DNA of 64,000 nucleotides from Antarctobacter heliothermus (lineage in GTDB: Bacteria; Pseudomonadota; Alphaproteobacteria; Rhodobacterales; Rhodobacteraceae). This document shows, piece by piece, positions 7,468 to 15,834 of this stretch (its first letter is position 1; every line of letters begins with the position of its first letter). A program made the position numbers and the translations under genes. Where the stretch lies: contig NZ_FZON01000001.1 of NCBI RefSeq assembly GCF_900188425.1, positions 177,471 through 241,470 of the forward strand, in the 5' to 3' direction. The notes under the pieces were generated by a model. That model worked only from the letters and a program-made list of their open reading frames with translations, was not told the origin of the DNA and did no database searches.

Positions 7468-8640
7468 ATGATCCTGCGCTTTGCTTCCTGTGTGATCGAC
7501 TTTGACCGGCGGACGCTGGTGCGCCGTGGCGATGAGGTGCATGTGGAACCGCAGGTCTTTGACCTGATCGCCTTCATGGCGCAGACCGGCGGCACGGTCG
7601 TGTCCAAGGACAAACTGGTCGAGGTGGTGTGGAAGGGGCTTGCCGTCTCGGACGCGACAATCAGCGCCCGGATCAGCGCGGCGCGTACTGCACTGGGCGA
7701 TTCCGGCAAGGAACAAGCCATCTTGCGCACCATCCCCCGGCGCGGCTTTGCCTTTGTCGCACAGTTGGATCAGGACAGCCCCCCTGCGCCTGCCCCGGCG
7801 GTCCTGCCGTCCCAGGTGTCCTATGCGCTGTCCCGTGATGGCACCGCCATCGCCTGGAGCGCCCATGGCGAGGGGCCGCCACTGGTGCGGATCGGGCATT
7901 GGCTGTCGCATCTGGAACTGGACACACAAAGCGCGATCTGGGGACCGCTGATAGATCGCCTCGGTCAGGGTCGGCGGCTGGTCCGTTATGACCTGCGCGG
8001 CACCGGCCTGTCTGACCGCGATGCCCCGCTGACCGGGATCGACGACTTTGCCGAGGATCTGGCGGCGGTGGCCGATGCAGCGGGGCTGGACCTCTTTGAC
8101 CTGTTCGCCGCCTCGCAGGCCGCCCCCGTGGCCATCCGCTTTGCCGCGCGATGGCCGGATCGGGTGCGGCGGCTGGTGGTTGTGGGCGGCTATGTCGAGG
8201 GCCGCGTACACCGCGCGGGACACGGCGAAGACCTTGACGAGGAGACCATGCTGGCGATGATCCGCGCCGGATGGGGCAAAGCCGACAGCCCCTTCATGCA
8301 GGCCTTTGCGACGTTGTTTGCCCCGGATGCCACGCGGGCGCAACGTGCCGAACTGGTGACGATGCAGCTGTCCACCGCCAGCCCGGAAAGCGCTGTGAGC
8401 CTGCGCAAGCTGATCGACCGTTTCGATATTCGCGCAGACCTGCCCAAGGTGCGAATCCCCGCGCTGATCTTTCACGCTGCGGGCGACGCCATCCACCCGA
8501 TCAGCCAGGGGCAGAAACTGGCGGCGCATCTGCCGGGCGCGCAATTTGTCCGGCTCGACAGCCGCAGCCACATGTTACTGCCTCAGGATCCGGCATGGGC
8601 CACCGTGATGGACGGCACAGACGCCTTTCTGTCCGCCTGA
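7468..8640 (+). CDS. Winged-helix regulator fused to alpha/beta hydrolase
   Basis: A 390-residue fusion. Residues 5-97 form an OmpR/CadC-type winged-helix DNA-binding domain without a receiver domain (PRRGFAFVA is the typical end). Residues 115-390 form an alpha/beta hydrolase. The likely catalytic residues are Ser216, Asp340 and His368. The nucleophile elbow reads AASQAA instead of the usual GxSxG, so activity may be reduced and the domain may act as a ligand sensor. There is no membrane segment between the domains, unlike CadC, so the protein is cytoplasmic. Such fusions occur in proteobacteria, but targets and ligand are unknown. The divergent 59-residue gene is a candidate target. Confidence 0.85.
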   Translation: MILRFASCVIDFDRRTLVRRGDEVHVEPQVFDLIAFMAQTGGTVVSKDKLVEVVWKGLAVSDATISARISAARTALGDSGKEQAILRTIPRRGFAFVAQLDQDSPPAPAPAVLPSQVSYALSRDGTAIAWSAHGEGPPLVRIGHWLSHLELDTQSAIWGPLIDRLGQGRRLVRYDLRGTGLSDRDAPLTGIDDFAEDLAAVADAAGLDLFDLFAASQAAPVAIRFAARWPDRVRRLVVVGGYVEGRVHRAGHGEDLDEETMLAMIRAGWGKADSPFMQAFATLFAPDATRAQRAELVTMQLSTASPESAVSLRKLIDRFDIRADLPKVRIPALIFHAAGDAIHPISQGQKLAAHLPGAQFVRLDSRSHMLLPQDPAWATVMDGTDAFLSA

Positions 8641-8686
8641 GCACGGGCCACATTGAACTTTGCGGCGGTCCTGCCTAATGGAAGGC

Positions 8687-10255
8687 ATGACCGAGATCCA
8701 GCATGACCGCCTTCTTATCATCGACTTTGGCAGCCAGGTAACGCAGCTGATTGCGCGCCGCCTGCGTGAGCTGAATGTCTATTGTGAAATCCACCCTTAC
8801 CAGAATGTCACCGACGATTTTCTGAGCGATTTCGCTCCGAAGGCGGTGATCTTTTCCGGCGGGCCCGATTCGGTCACGCGGGAGGGCAGTCCGCGCCCGC
8901 CGCGCACCGTCTACGATCTGGGCGTGCCGATTCTGGGCATCTGTTATGGCCAGCAAGTCATGATGCAGGATCTGGGCGGCAAAGTTGTCGCTGGTGAGGG
9001 CACGTCCGAATTTGGCCGCGCCTATGTGCAGCCCGGCGATCAGCGTCTGGACATGCTGACCGGCTGGTTCATGGACGGCACTGGCCGCGAACAAGTCTGG
9101 ATGAGCCACGGCGACCATGTCTCCGAAATTGCCCCCGGCTTTGAGGTCTTCGGCACCTCGCCGGGTGCGCCTTTTGCCATCACCGGCGATCCGGCGCGGC
9201 AGTTCTATGCGGTCCAGTTCCACCCGGAGGTGCATCACACCCCCAACGGCGCCACGTTGTATGAGAACTTTGTCCGCGCTGCGGGCTTCAAGGGCGACTG
9301 GACCATGGGGGCCTACCGCGAAGAGGCGGTGCAGAAGATCCGCGATCAGGTGGGCGACGCCAAGGTCATCTGCGCCCTGTCGGGCGGGGTCGATTCCTCT
9401 GTTGCCGCCGCCCTGATCCATGAGGCCGTGGGCGATCAACTGACCTGCGTCTTTGTCGATCACGGGCTGCTGCGCCTGAACGAGGCAGAGGAAGTCGTCG
9501 GCATGTTCCGCGACCACATGAACCTGCATGTGATCCACGCCGAGGAACAGGACCTGTTCCTGGGGGAGTTGGACGGCGTGTCCGACCCGGAAACCAAACG
9601 CAAGATCATCGGGCGTCTGTTCATCGACGTTTTCCAGAAATACGCCGATGGGATCGAAGGCGCGCGATTCCTTGCGCAGGGGACGCTGTACCCGGACGTG
9701 ATCGAATCCGTATCGTTCAGCGGCGGGCCATCGGTCACCATCAAATCGCACCACAACGTCGGCGGGCTGCCAGAAAAGATGGGCCTGACGCTGGTCGAAC
9801 CGCTGCGCGAGCTGTTCAAGGATGAGGTGCGCGCACTGGGCCATGAGCTGGGGCTGCCCGCCTCCTTTATCGGGCGTCACCCCTTCCCCGGCCCCGGTCT
9901 GGCGATCCGCTGCCCCGGAGAGATCACCCGCGACAAGCTGGAGATACTGCGCAAGGCGGACGCGGTCTATATCGACCAGATCCGCAAACACGGTCTGTAT
10001 GACGACATCTGGCAGGCATTTGTGGCCATCCTGCCGGTGCGCACCGTGGGTGTTATGGGCGACGGTCGGACCTATGACTTTGCCTGCGCCCTGCGCGCGG
10101 TCACGTCCGTGGACGGCATGACCGCCGATTACTACCCGTTCAGCCATGAGTTCCTTGGTGAAACCGCAACCCGCATCATCAACGAGGTCAAGGGCATCAA
10201 CCGCGTCACCTATGACGTGACCTCCAAACCCCCCGGCACGATCGAGTGGGAATGA
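8687..10255 (+). CDS. guaA: GMP synthase (glutamine-hydrolysing)
   Basis: Converts XMP to GMP using glutamine and ATP, the last step of guanine nucleotide synthesis. The N-terminal class I glutamine amidotransferase domain has Cys86 (GICYGQQ), His179 and Glu181. The ATP pyrophosphatase domain has the P-loop SGGVDSS at 232-238, and the C-terminal dimerisation domain ends PPGTIEWE. The chosen ATG aligns with the start of Escherichia coli GuaA; ATG 8678 and an earlier start at 8660 are possible. Length (522) is typical. The stop overlaps the start of the following YdcF-type gene, so the two are probably co-translated. Confidence 0.97.
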   Translation: MTEIQHDRLLIIDFGSQVTQLIARRLRELNVYCEIHPYQNVTDDFLSDFAPKAVIFSGGPDSVTREGSPRPPRTVYDLGVPILGICYGQQVMMQDLGGKVVAGEGTSEFGRAYVQPGDQRLDMLTGWFMDGTGREQVWMSHGDHVSEIAPGFEVFGTSPGAPFAITGDPARQFYAVQFHPEVHHTPNGATLYENFVRAAGFKGDWTMGAYREEAVQKIRDQVGDAKVICALSGGVDSSVAAALIHEAVGDQLTCVFVDHGLLRLNEAEEVVGMFRDHMNLHVIHAEEQDLFLGELDGVSDPETKRKIIGRLFIDVFQKYADGIEGARFLAQGTLYPDVIESVSFSGGPSVTIKSHHNVGGLPEKMGLTLVEPLRELFKDEVRALGHELGLPASFIGRHPFPGPGLAIRCPGEITRDKLEILRKADAVYIDQIRKHGLYDDIWQAFVAILPVRTVGVMGDGRTYDFACALRAVTSVDGMTADYYPFSHEFLGETATRIINEVKGINRVTYDVTSKPPGTIEWE

Positions 10256-10896
10256 TACGCAGCCTGCTTTGGTGTTTTAAGGCCGTGGCGATCTACCTTG
10301 CGTTCTGCCTGGCGATGGTCGTCGGGTCGGTCCTGTTCACACGCGATTGCTGGGTCGTCTCGCAGAACTATGACGTCGCCGTCGTTCTGAGCGGTGGCCT
10401 CGAAGGTGTGCCGCATGTGCGCGACAATGAAATGGGTCGGATCCACAGTGGCGTCCGTCTGTTCAACAAGGGGTTGGTCAGCCGTCTGCACCTGACGGGC
10501 GGTGGCGATCCCGTCATGCACAAGAGTCGCGCAACTGCCATGGCCCGGATTGCCCGCGATCAAGGCATTCCTGACACCGCGCTGACGCTGGAGACGACCT
10601 CGCTGTCGACGTTGCAGAATGTCCTGTTTTCCCGGCCTGATCTGCCACAGACCGCCAGTCTGCTCTTGGTGACCGAACCCTATCACGCCTGGCGCGCCTG
10701 GGCGTCCTTTCAATGGGGCGGACGACCTGCATCGGTATGTGCCAGCCAGATACCGGGGCGCCGCACAGACCAAAAGATCAAGGTGGTCATGCGGGAAACC
10801 GGCTCTTGGGCTTTCAACATACCCCGTGCCGGGATCTGGTCCCTTGCACAGCTGTTGGGTCTGGATGCTCGCCTGGGAACGGATTTTTTGACTTGA
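10252..10896 (+). CDS. YdcF/SanA/ElyC family (DUF218) membrane-anchored protein
   Basis: A 214-residue protein with one N-terminal membrane segment (about residues 5-27) followed by a DUF218 domain. VAVVLSGG forms the first strand and TTSLSTLQN is a typical central motif. The domain binds nucleotides or other small ligands in known structures, and ElyC and SanA affect envelope integrity, so an envelope role is plausible. The ATG overlaps the guaA stop (ATGA, 10252-10255), so translation depends on guaA. It is followed by about 200 bp without a gene. Confidence 0.8.
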   Translation: MIRSLLWCFKAVAIYLAFCLAMVVGSVLFTRDCWVVSQNYDVAVVLSGGLEGVPHVRDNEMGRIHSGVRLFNKGLVSRLHLTGGGDPVMHKSRATAMARIARDQGIPDTALTLETTSLSTLQNVLFSRPDLPQTASLLLVTEPYHAWRAWASFQWGGRPASVCASQIPGRRTDQKIKVVMRETGSWAFNIPRAGIWSLAQLLGLDARLGTDFLT

Positions 10897-11095
10897 AAGA
10901 CCTGCGTTCACAACTCGGTCACGTTGCCCCGACGCCTTTGGGCTGGACGCGCAAGCGGTGTCCGGAACGACAAAACAACGTCGAAAGCCTGGCAACGACT
11001 CAAACCAACCTCATGTAGATGATGATGATTATGAATTTGCCTGCTGTGTCTGGATATGAAACACGCGGGCTGCGACCTCCGGAAAGGCGACACAC

Positions 11096-12112
11096 ATGAC
11101 CGACGCACTCACACGGGCCCTGGCACAGCGCGACTGGCTGCTGGCAGACGGGGCCACGGGCACCAATCTTTTCAACATGGGCCTGCAATCCGGTGATGCC
11201 CCGGAGTTCTGGAACGAAAACGAACCGGACAAGATCCGCGCCCTGTATCGTGGCGCGGTCGATGCCGGGTCCGACCTGTTCCTGACCAACTCCTTTGGGG
11301 CCAATGCCTCACGCCTGAAACTGCATGACGCCGGGCACCGCGCCTATGAGCTGTCCAAGCTGGCCGCCGAACTGGGACGTGAGATCGCCGACGCCTCGGG
11401 GCGCGAGGTCATCGTCGCCGGGTCCGTGGGTCCGACGGGTGAGATCATGGGCGCCGCAGGATCGCTGAGCCATGAACGCGCGGTCGAGATGTTCGAAGAG
11501 ACCGCAAACGGTCTGAAGGATGGCGGCGCGGATGTGCTCTGGGTCGAGACGATCTCGGCCCCAGAGGAATACATGGCCGCCGCCGAGGCCTTTGCCAACG
11601 CCGGGATGCCGTGGTGCGGCACCATGAGTTTCGACACCGCCGGGCGCACCATGATGGGCATGACCTCGGCCGATATGGTCAAGATGGTCGAAGGGCTGCC
11701 GAACCCGCCGATCGGGTTTGGCGCCAACTGTGGCGTCGGCGCGTCCGACCTGTTGCGCACGGTGCTGGGCTTTGTCGCCCAGGGGACCGAACGGCCGATC
11801 ATTGCCAAAGGCAACGCCGGTATCCCGAAGTACCACGAAGGACACATTCACTACGACGGCACGCCCGCGCTGATGGCCGAATACGCGCTGATGGCGCGCA
11901 ATTCCGGTGCGCGGATCATTGGCGGCTGCTGTGGCACCATGCCCGACCACCTGAGCGCCATGCGCGCTGCGCTGGAAACCCATGAGCCGGGGCCGCGCCC
12001 GACGCTGGAGCAGATCACCGAGGCGCTTGGCGGCTTCTCCTCCGAGAGCGACGGCACCGACGGCGAAGGCCCGACGCGCGAGCGCAAGAACAAGCGTCGG
12101 CGCACCAGCTGA
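11096..12112 (+). CDS. bmt: Homocysteine S-methyltransferase (BHMT family; likely split MetH part)
   Basis: A 338-residue homocysteine-binding barrel with the three zinc-binding cysteines of the family: Cys212 (GANCGVG) and Cys278/279 (GGCCGT). It transfers a methyl group to homocysteine to make methionine. Databases call this type betaine-homocysteine methyltransferase. In roseobacters (Phaeobacter, Dinoroseobacter), however, methionine synthase is, as I recall, split into separate homocysteine, corrinoid and folate proteins, and this gene fits the homocysteine part. The corrinoid protein lies 1.4 kb downstream. The C-terminus is charged and ends in a basic tail. The 199-bp leader shows no riboswitch I recognise. 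Confidence 0.88.
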   Translation: MTDALTRALAQRDWLLADGATGTNLFNMGLQSGDAPEFWNENEPDKIRALYRGAVDAGSDLFLTNSFGANASRLKLHDAGHRAYELSKLAAELGREIADASGREVIVAGSVGPTGEIMGAAGSLSHERAVEMFEETANGLKDGGADVLWVETISAPEEYMAAAEAFANAGMPWCGTMSFDTAGRTMMGMTSADMVKMVEGLPNPPIGFGANCGVGASDLLRTVLGFVAQGTERPIIAKGNAGIPKYHEGHIHYDGTPALMAEYALMARNSGARIIGGCCGTMPDHLSAMRAALETHEPGPRPTLEQITEALGGFSSESDGTDGEGPTRERKNKRRRTS

Positions 12113-12272
12113 GGCGTCCCCCTGCGTCTGTTGCGGGGGCAATCGTCCTACGACTTGCTGACCAAACCGGCGCGGTGATCGCGCCGGACCTGACCTGCTG
12201 CCTTTGGACACCACAACACGGACCCACATGACCCTGATCGCGCACATCGCAAGGCACCGCACCGAACCCGAC

Positions 12273-13358
12273 CTAGAACAGGTTGAGTTGGTCACCTTTT
12301 TGCGGTGGCGGGCAGAACAGGTCGCAGCGCAAGGGCGGCTGGTCGCGGTCCAGCCCCAGCGCCCGCGCGGCACGTTTGAACCGGGCCGCCATCAGATCGG
12401 CATAGGGCCCCTCCCCCCGCATCCGCGCAAACCACTTGGACGAATAGACCTCTCCGCCGTGCATGTCGCGCAGGTGGTTCATCACGCGGTTGGCCCGGTC
12501 GGGATAGTGTTCGTGCAGCCAGTCCTGCCACAGGTCCGCCACCTCCAGCGGCAGGCGCAGCATGATCCAGCTGGCCGACGTCGCCCCGGCCTCGGCGCCT
12601 GCCGTCAGGATAGACTCCAGTTCCGGATCGGTGAGCGCGGGCACCATGGGCGAGGCCATGATCCGCACCGGCACCCCGGCGTCGACCAGTCTGCGGATCA
12701 TCTGGAGACGCCGTTTCGGCCCCGGCGCGCGCGGCTCCATCCGGCGCGACAGACCCTCATCCAACGTGGTGATGGAAATTCCCACCCGCGCCAGCCCCTG
12801 CGCGGCCATGTCCGACAGGATATCGATGTCGCGTTCAATCAGCGCGCCCTTGGTCACGATGGCGACCGGATGACGGAAATCACGCAGCACCTCAAGACAG
12901 GCGCGCATGATACCCCGGTCCCGCTCGACCGGCTGATACGGATCGGTGTTGGTGCCAATGGCCAGCGGCGCGACGCTGTATTTCCTGGCCCGCAGCTCCC
13001 GCGCCAAGACGTGCGGGGCTGTGGGTCGCGCCACCAGCCGCGTCTCGAAATCCAGACCGGGCGACAGGCCCAGCCAGGCATGGGTCGGACGGGCAAAACA
13101 GTAGATGCACCCGTGTTCACAGCCACGATAAGGATTGAGCGACCGGTCAAAGGGCAGATCGGGCGAGCGGACGTAGCTGATGACAGTGCGCGGCACCTCA
13201 TCGCTGACCTCGGTGCGGAACACGGTCCCCTCTTCGGGCAAGTCCCAGCCATCATGCACATCCTCACGCCGCAGCCGTTCATAGCGACCACAGTCGCGGC
13301 TGAGCGCGGCTCGGCCACGGGCCAAGGCAGGGTCGACGGGACGGTTGGGCAAGGACAT
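12273..13358 (-). CDS. PA0069-family radical SAM protein (SplB-like)
   Basis: A 361-residue radical SAM protein of the PA0069/Rv2578c type, distantly related to spore photoproduct lyase. The cluster triad is Cys80, 84 and 87 (CEHGCIYC), after the conserved NPYRGCEHGC lead-in. The C-terminus ends GDQLNLF. The ATG at 13358 lacks a ribosome-binding sequence and coincides with the predicted transcription start of an SOS-type promoter, so the mRNA may be leaderless. A LexA box sits between the predicted -35 and -10. That points to DNA repair, perhaps a pyrimidine lesion, but the substrate of the family is unknown. It is convergent with bmt and divergent from the corrinoid gene. Confidence 0.9.
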   Translation of the reverse strand: MSLPNRPVDPALARGRAALSRDCGRYERLRREDVHDGWDLPEEGTVFRTEVSDEVPRTVISYVRSPDLPFDRSLNPYRGCEHGCIYCFARPTHAWLGLSPGLDFETRLVARPTAPHVLARELRARKYSVAPLAIGTNTDPYQPVERDRGIMRACLEVLRDFRHPVAIVTKGALIERDIDILSDMAAQGLARVGISITTLDEGLSRRMEPRAPGPKRRLQMIRRLVDAGVPVRIMASPMVPALTDPELESILTAGAEAGATSASWIMLRLPLEVADLWQDWLHEHYPDRANRVMNHLRDMHGGEVYSSKWFARMRGEGPYADLMAARFKRAARALGLDRDQPPLRCDLFCPPPQKGDQLNLF

Positions 13359-13364
13359 GCCGGA

Positions 13365-13393
13365 AATATAGAACGTAACGGGAACACACGCAA
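13365..13393 (-). promoter_or_regulatory. SOS promoter: LexA box upstream of radical SAM gene
   Basis: GAAC-N7-GAAC at 13371-13385 is an exact match to the alphaproteobacterial LexA consensus (GTTC-N7-GTTC on the coding strand). On the minus strand it lies precisely between a -10 TATATT (13370-13365) and a weak -35 TTGCGT (13393-13388) spaced 17 bp. The predicted start of transcription falls on the ATG. Confidence 0.8.
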
Positions 13394-13531
13394 GATATGC
13401 CGCTGCGGGGCGCCCAAGGTCGGTACCGCCGCGTCCAATGTCGCAATCCACCAATTGAATCTCAACGAAAACGACGAATAGTCGAAGAAACGACGGCATG
13501 CCAAGACATGCCAAAGCAAGGGAATCACGTC

Positions 13532-14236
13532 ATGTCCGACGAAGAAGACGACATCATCCTCTCTGAACTGGACGATGAGGAACTCGTCCAACAGATGTTC
13601 GACGACCTCTACGACGGTCTCAAGGATGAAATCATGGAGGCCGTCAACATCCTGCTGGAACGCGGCTGGGCGCCCTACCGCGTCCTGACAGAGGCGCTTG
13701 TCGGCGGCATGACCATCGTTGGCAATGATTTCCGCGACGGGATTTTGTTTGTGCCTGAGGTGCTGCTGGCCGCCAACGCGATGAAGGGCGGCATGTCCAT
13801 CCTCAAGCCGCTGCTGGCCGAAACCGGCGCACCGCGCATGGGGTCGATGGTGATCGGCACCGTCAAGGGCGACATCCACGATATCGGCAAGAACCTTGTG
13901 GCGATGATGATGGAGGGTGCCGGGTTTGAGGTTGTCGATCTGGGCATCAACAACGCCGTCGACGCCTATCTGGGCGCAATGGCAGAGCACAAGCCCGACA
14001 TCCTGGGCATGTCGGCGCTGCTGACCACCACCATGCCCTACATGAAGGTCGTCATCGACACGATGAAGGAACAGGGCATCCGCGACGATTACATCGTGCT
14101 GGTGGGTGGCGCGCCGCTGAACGAGGAATTCGGCAAGGCCATCGGGGCCGACGCCTATTGCCGCGATGCGGCCGTCGCCGTGGAGACCGCCAAGAAGTTC
14201 ATCGCGCGCAAGCACAACCAGATGGCAGCGGGCTAA
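13532..14236 (+). CDS. Corrinoid (B12-binding) methyltransfer protein
   Basis: A 234-residue corrinoid carrier with an N-terminal helical cap (about residues 15-100) and a Rossmann-type B12 domain. The cobalt ligand motif DxHxxG is at Asp114-His116-Gly119. It is the size of MtbC/MttC proteins and of the cap plus B12 part of methionine synthase. With the homocysteine methyltransferase 1.4 kb upstream it probably forms the cobalamin part of a split methionine synthase; it could also accept methyl groups from the MttB-like enzyme. An AAGGGA sequence precedes the chosen ATG. The N-terminus is strongly acidic. No folate-binding or reactivating (RamA-like) partner is in the window. Confidence 0.92.
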   Translation: MSDEEDDIILSELDDEELVQQMFDDLYDGLKDEIMEAVNILLERGWAPYRVLTEALVGGMTIVGNDFRDGILFVPEVLLAANAMKGGMSILKPLLAETGAPRMGSMVIGTVKGDIHDIGKNLVAMMMEGAGFEVVDLGINNAVDAYLGAMAEHKPDILGMSALLTTTMPYMKVVIDTMKEQGIRDDYIVLVGGAPLNEEFGKAIGADAYCRDAAVAVETAKKFIARKHNQMAAG

Positions 14237-14307
14237 AGGCCAACGGCCATGTGTCGCTTTCTTTTGGCACCCCCCGGGACTATTCTGATCACCGGGGGGA
14301 CCGGCCC

Positions 14308-14523
14308 ATGAAACTCGAAACTCTTGTCCTGATCCTTGTCTGCGTGATTGCGGGCATGGTTGCGACCTTCTGGCTGGCGGCGATGCTGCTGGCGGTGTTT
14401 CATGTGCCGTTCGCGGCGCTTGCCCTGCTGCCCGCCGCGCTGGTGGGGTATATCCTGTACCGCGTCATCGCCGAACGCGTCGGAAATGCCGAAGAAGACC
14501 ACTATGACGGGATGAACCACTGA
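14308..14523 (+). CDS. Small two-helix membrane protein
   Basis: A 71-residue hydrophobic protein with two predicted membrane helices (about residues 5-28 and 33-52) and a short charged tail (EEDHYDGMNH). Its stop overlaps the start of the YbjQ-type gene (TGATG), so the two are translationally coupled. It lies just downstream of the corrinoid gene on the same strand. No family is recognised. Confidence 0.65.
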   Translation: MKLETLVLILVCVIAGMVATFWLAAMLLAVFHVPFAALALLPAALVGYILYRVIAERVGNAEEDHYDGMNH

Positions 14524-14861
14524 TGCTGATCGTGACTACCGAAACCGTGGCGGGGCGGCCCGTGACCGAAACCCTTGGGCTTGTGCGTGGCGCAACAGTG
14601 CGGGCCAAACATGTCGGCACCGACATTGTCGCGGCGCTGAAATCTCTCGTCGGGGGCGAGCTGTCCGGCTATTCCTCGCTGATGGCAGGGGCACGCGAAC
14701 AGGCGCTGGACCGGATGGTGGCAGAAGCACAAGCGATGGGGGCCGATGCGGTCATCTGCATGCGGGTCCAGACCTCGGCCATTGCAAAGGGTGCGTCGGA
14801 AATCGTCGCCTACGGCACCGCCGTTCGGCTGTCCCCGGCGCAGGCGCGCGACGCATCCTGA
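14523..14861 (+). CDS. YbjQ / UPF0145 family protein
   Basis: A 112-residue cytoplasmic protein of the YbjQ (DUF74) family, sometimes called heavy-metal-binding domain proteins. Known members form pentamers. GADAVI at about residue 74 and the final strand EIVAYGTAV are the typical core. It is coupled by a TGATG overlap to the small membrane protein in front, which suggests that the pair works at the membrane. Function is not established. The C-terminal extension is short. Confidence 0.85.
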   Translation: MLIVTTETVAGRPVTETLGLVRGATVRAKHVGTDIVAALKSLVGGELSGYSSLMAGAREQALDRMVAEAQAMGADAVICMRVQTSAIAKGASEIVAYGTAVRLSPAQARDAS

Positions 14862-14960
14862 CCTTGCGTCAATACCGGCGGCGCGCGATCACGATGATGC
14901 AAAGGGGCTTTTTCTTTTTACACCTTTGGCCCATATTGAAAGGTACGGAAGGAGATCCTG

Positions 14961-15134
14961 ATGCCCGTGACGTCCTTTGCCCTGCTCGTGTGTGCCGTTG
15001 TCCTGGCGGCGGCTGTGACAGTCTGGGCCATGTCGTCCTTCGGGGTTCTGACGGTCATTCCTGTCCTGCTTGCGGTTGCCCTACTGGCCCGCTGGGCGAT
15101 GGCGCATGTCCCGCATGACGATACCCGAACCTGA
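14961..15134 (+). CDS. Small membrane protein (57 aa) coupled to DUF1638 gene
   Basis: A 57-residue protein with two hydrophobic stretches (about residues 5-24 and 27-46). The start is supported by a near-perfect AAGGAGAT ribosome-binding sequence six bases upstream. It overlaps the next gene by 20 bp in another frame, so its translation probably feeds that of the DUF1638 gene. It has no recognised family. It is easy to miss because of its length. Confidence 0.65.
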   Translation: MPVTSFALLVCAVVLAAAVTVWAMSSFGVLTVIPVLLAVALLARWAMAHVPHDDTRT

Positions 15135-15810
15135 CAACCTCTCCGATGCGAACTTGACCGCACAGGGCCTGCGCCCTGCGGGCAATGGACGCGTGCTGTT
15201 ATTGGCCTGCGGGGCCTTGGCGCGCGAAATCCTAGCCCTTGTGCGACTGAACGGCTGGGATCACATGGATCTCGCCTGTCTGCCCGCGATCCTGCACAAT
15301 CACCCGGAAAAGATCACCGATGCGGTGCGCGCGGCAGTCGACAGCCACCGCGCCAATTATGCGCGGATCTGCGTCGTCTATGCCGACTGTGGCACCGGCG
15401 GGCTGTTGCAGGCCGCCTGCGACGAGATGGGCGTCGAGATGGTGCCGGGGCCGCATTGCTACGCATTCTTTGACGGGCTGGCAGAGTTCGAATCGCGCGG
15501 TGAGGTCACCTCATTCTATCTGACCGATTTCCTGAGTCGGCAATTTGACGCTTTTGTGTGGCGGCCCCTTGGCCTCGACCGGCATCCGCAACTGCTTGAG
15601 ATGTATTTCGGCAACTATGAAAAGCTGGTCTATCTGGCGCAAACCGACGATCCGGATCTGACGGCACGGGCTGAGGCACAGGCCGCGCGACTGGGTCTTG
15701 CGTTTGAACGACGGTTCACCGGCTATGGCGATCTGGCGCGCGTGCTGGAAGGCTGGGCGCTTCAGGGAACACAGGGCGCACCGGCAACAAGGGCTTTGCA
15801 AAAGCCTTAA
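15115..15810 (+). CDS. DUF1638 domain-containing protein
   Basis: A 231-residue cytoplasmic protein of unknown function. Signatures are LLACGALAREI near residue 30, CLPAILHNHPEKI near 55 and YADCGTGG near 90; the cysteines and histidines could bind metal or a cofactor. In bacteria and archaea DUF1638 genes are often near corrinoid proteins and methyltransferases, as here (corrinoid gene 0.9 kb upstream on the same strand). A start nine bases earlier (15106) is possible. It may serve corrinoid methyl transfer, but the biochemical role is not known. Confidence 0.85.
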   Translation: MTIPEPDNLSDANLTAQGLRPAGNGRVLLLACGALAREILALVRLNGWDHMDLACLPAILHNHPEKITDAVRAAVDSHRANYARICVVYADCGTGGLLQAACDEMGVEMVPGPHCYAFFDGLAEFESRGEVTSFYLTDFLSRQFDAFVWRPLGLDRHPQLLEMYFGNYEKLVYLAQTDDPDLTARAEAQAARLGLAFERRFTGYGDLARVLEGWALQGTQGAPATRALQKP

Positions 15811-15834
15811 CGTAGTTTTTCAAACGCCTTTACG

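Noticed and set aside
7309..8571. Upstream extension of the 59-residue small gene to 480 residues
   Set aside because: The extension runs antisense to the winged-helix/hydrolase fusion, and a good ribosome-binding site marks the short start.
8675..10147. 490-codon open frame on the minus strand
   Set aside because: It is wholly antisense to guaA, whose motifs are complete; long antisense frames are expected at this GC content. No domain is recognisable in it.
10897..11095. SAM-II, SAH or cobalamin riboswitch in the leader of the homocysteine methyltransferase gene
   Set aside because: The conserved cores I know for these classes are not present; only a short GATGATGAT run is visible. A covariance-model search (Infernal with Rfam) would settle it.
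12204..13481. 425-codon plus-strand frame
   Set aside because: Antisense to the PA0069-type radical SAM gene, which has an intact cluster motif and its own promoter.
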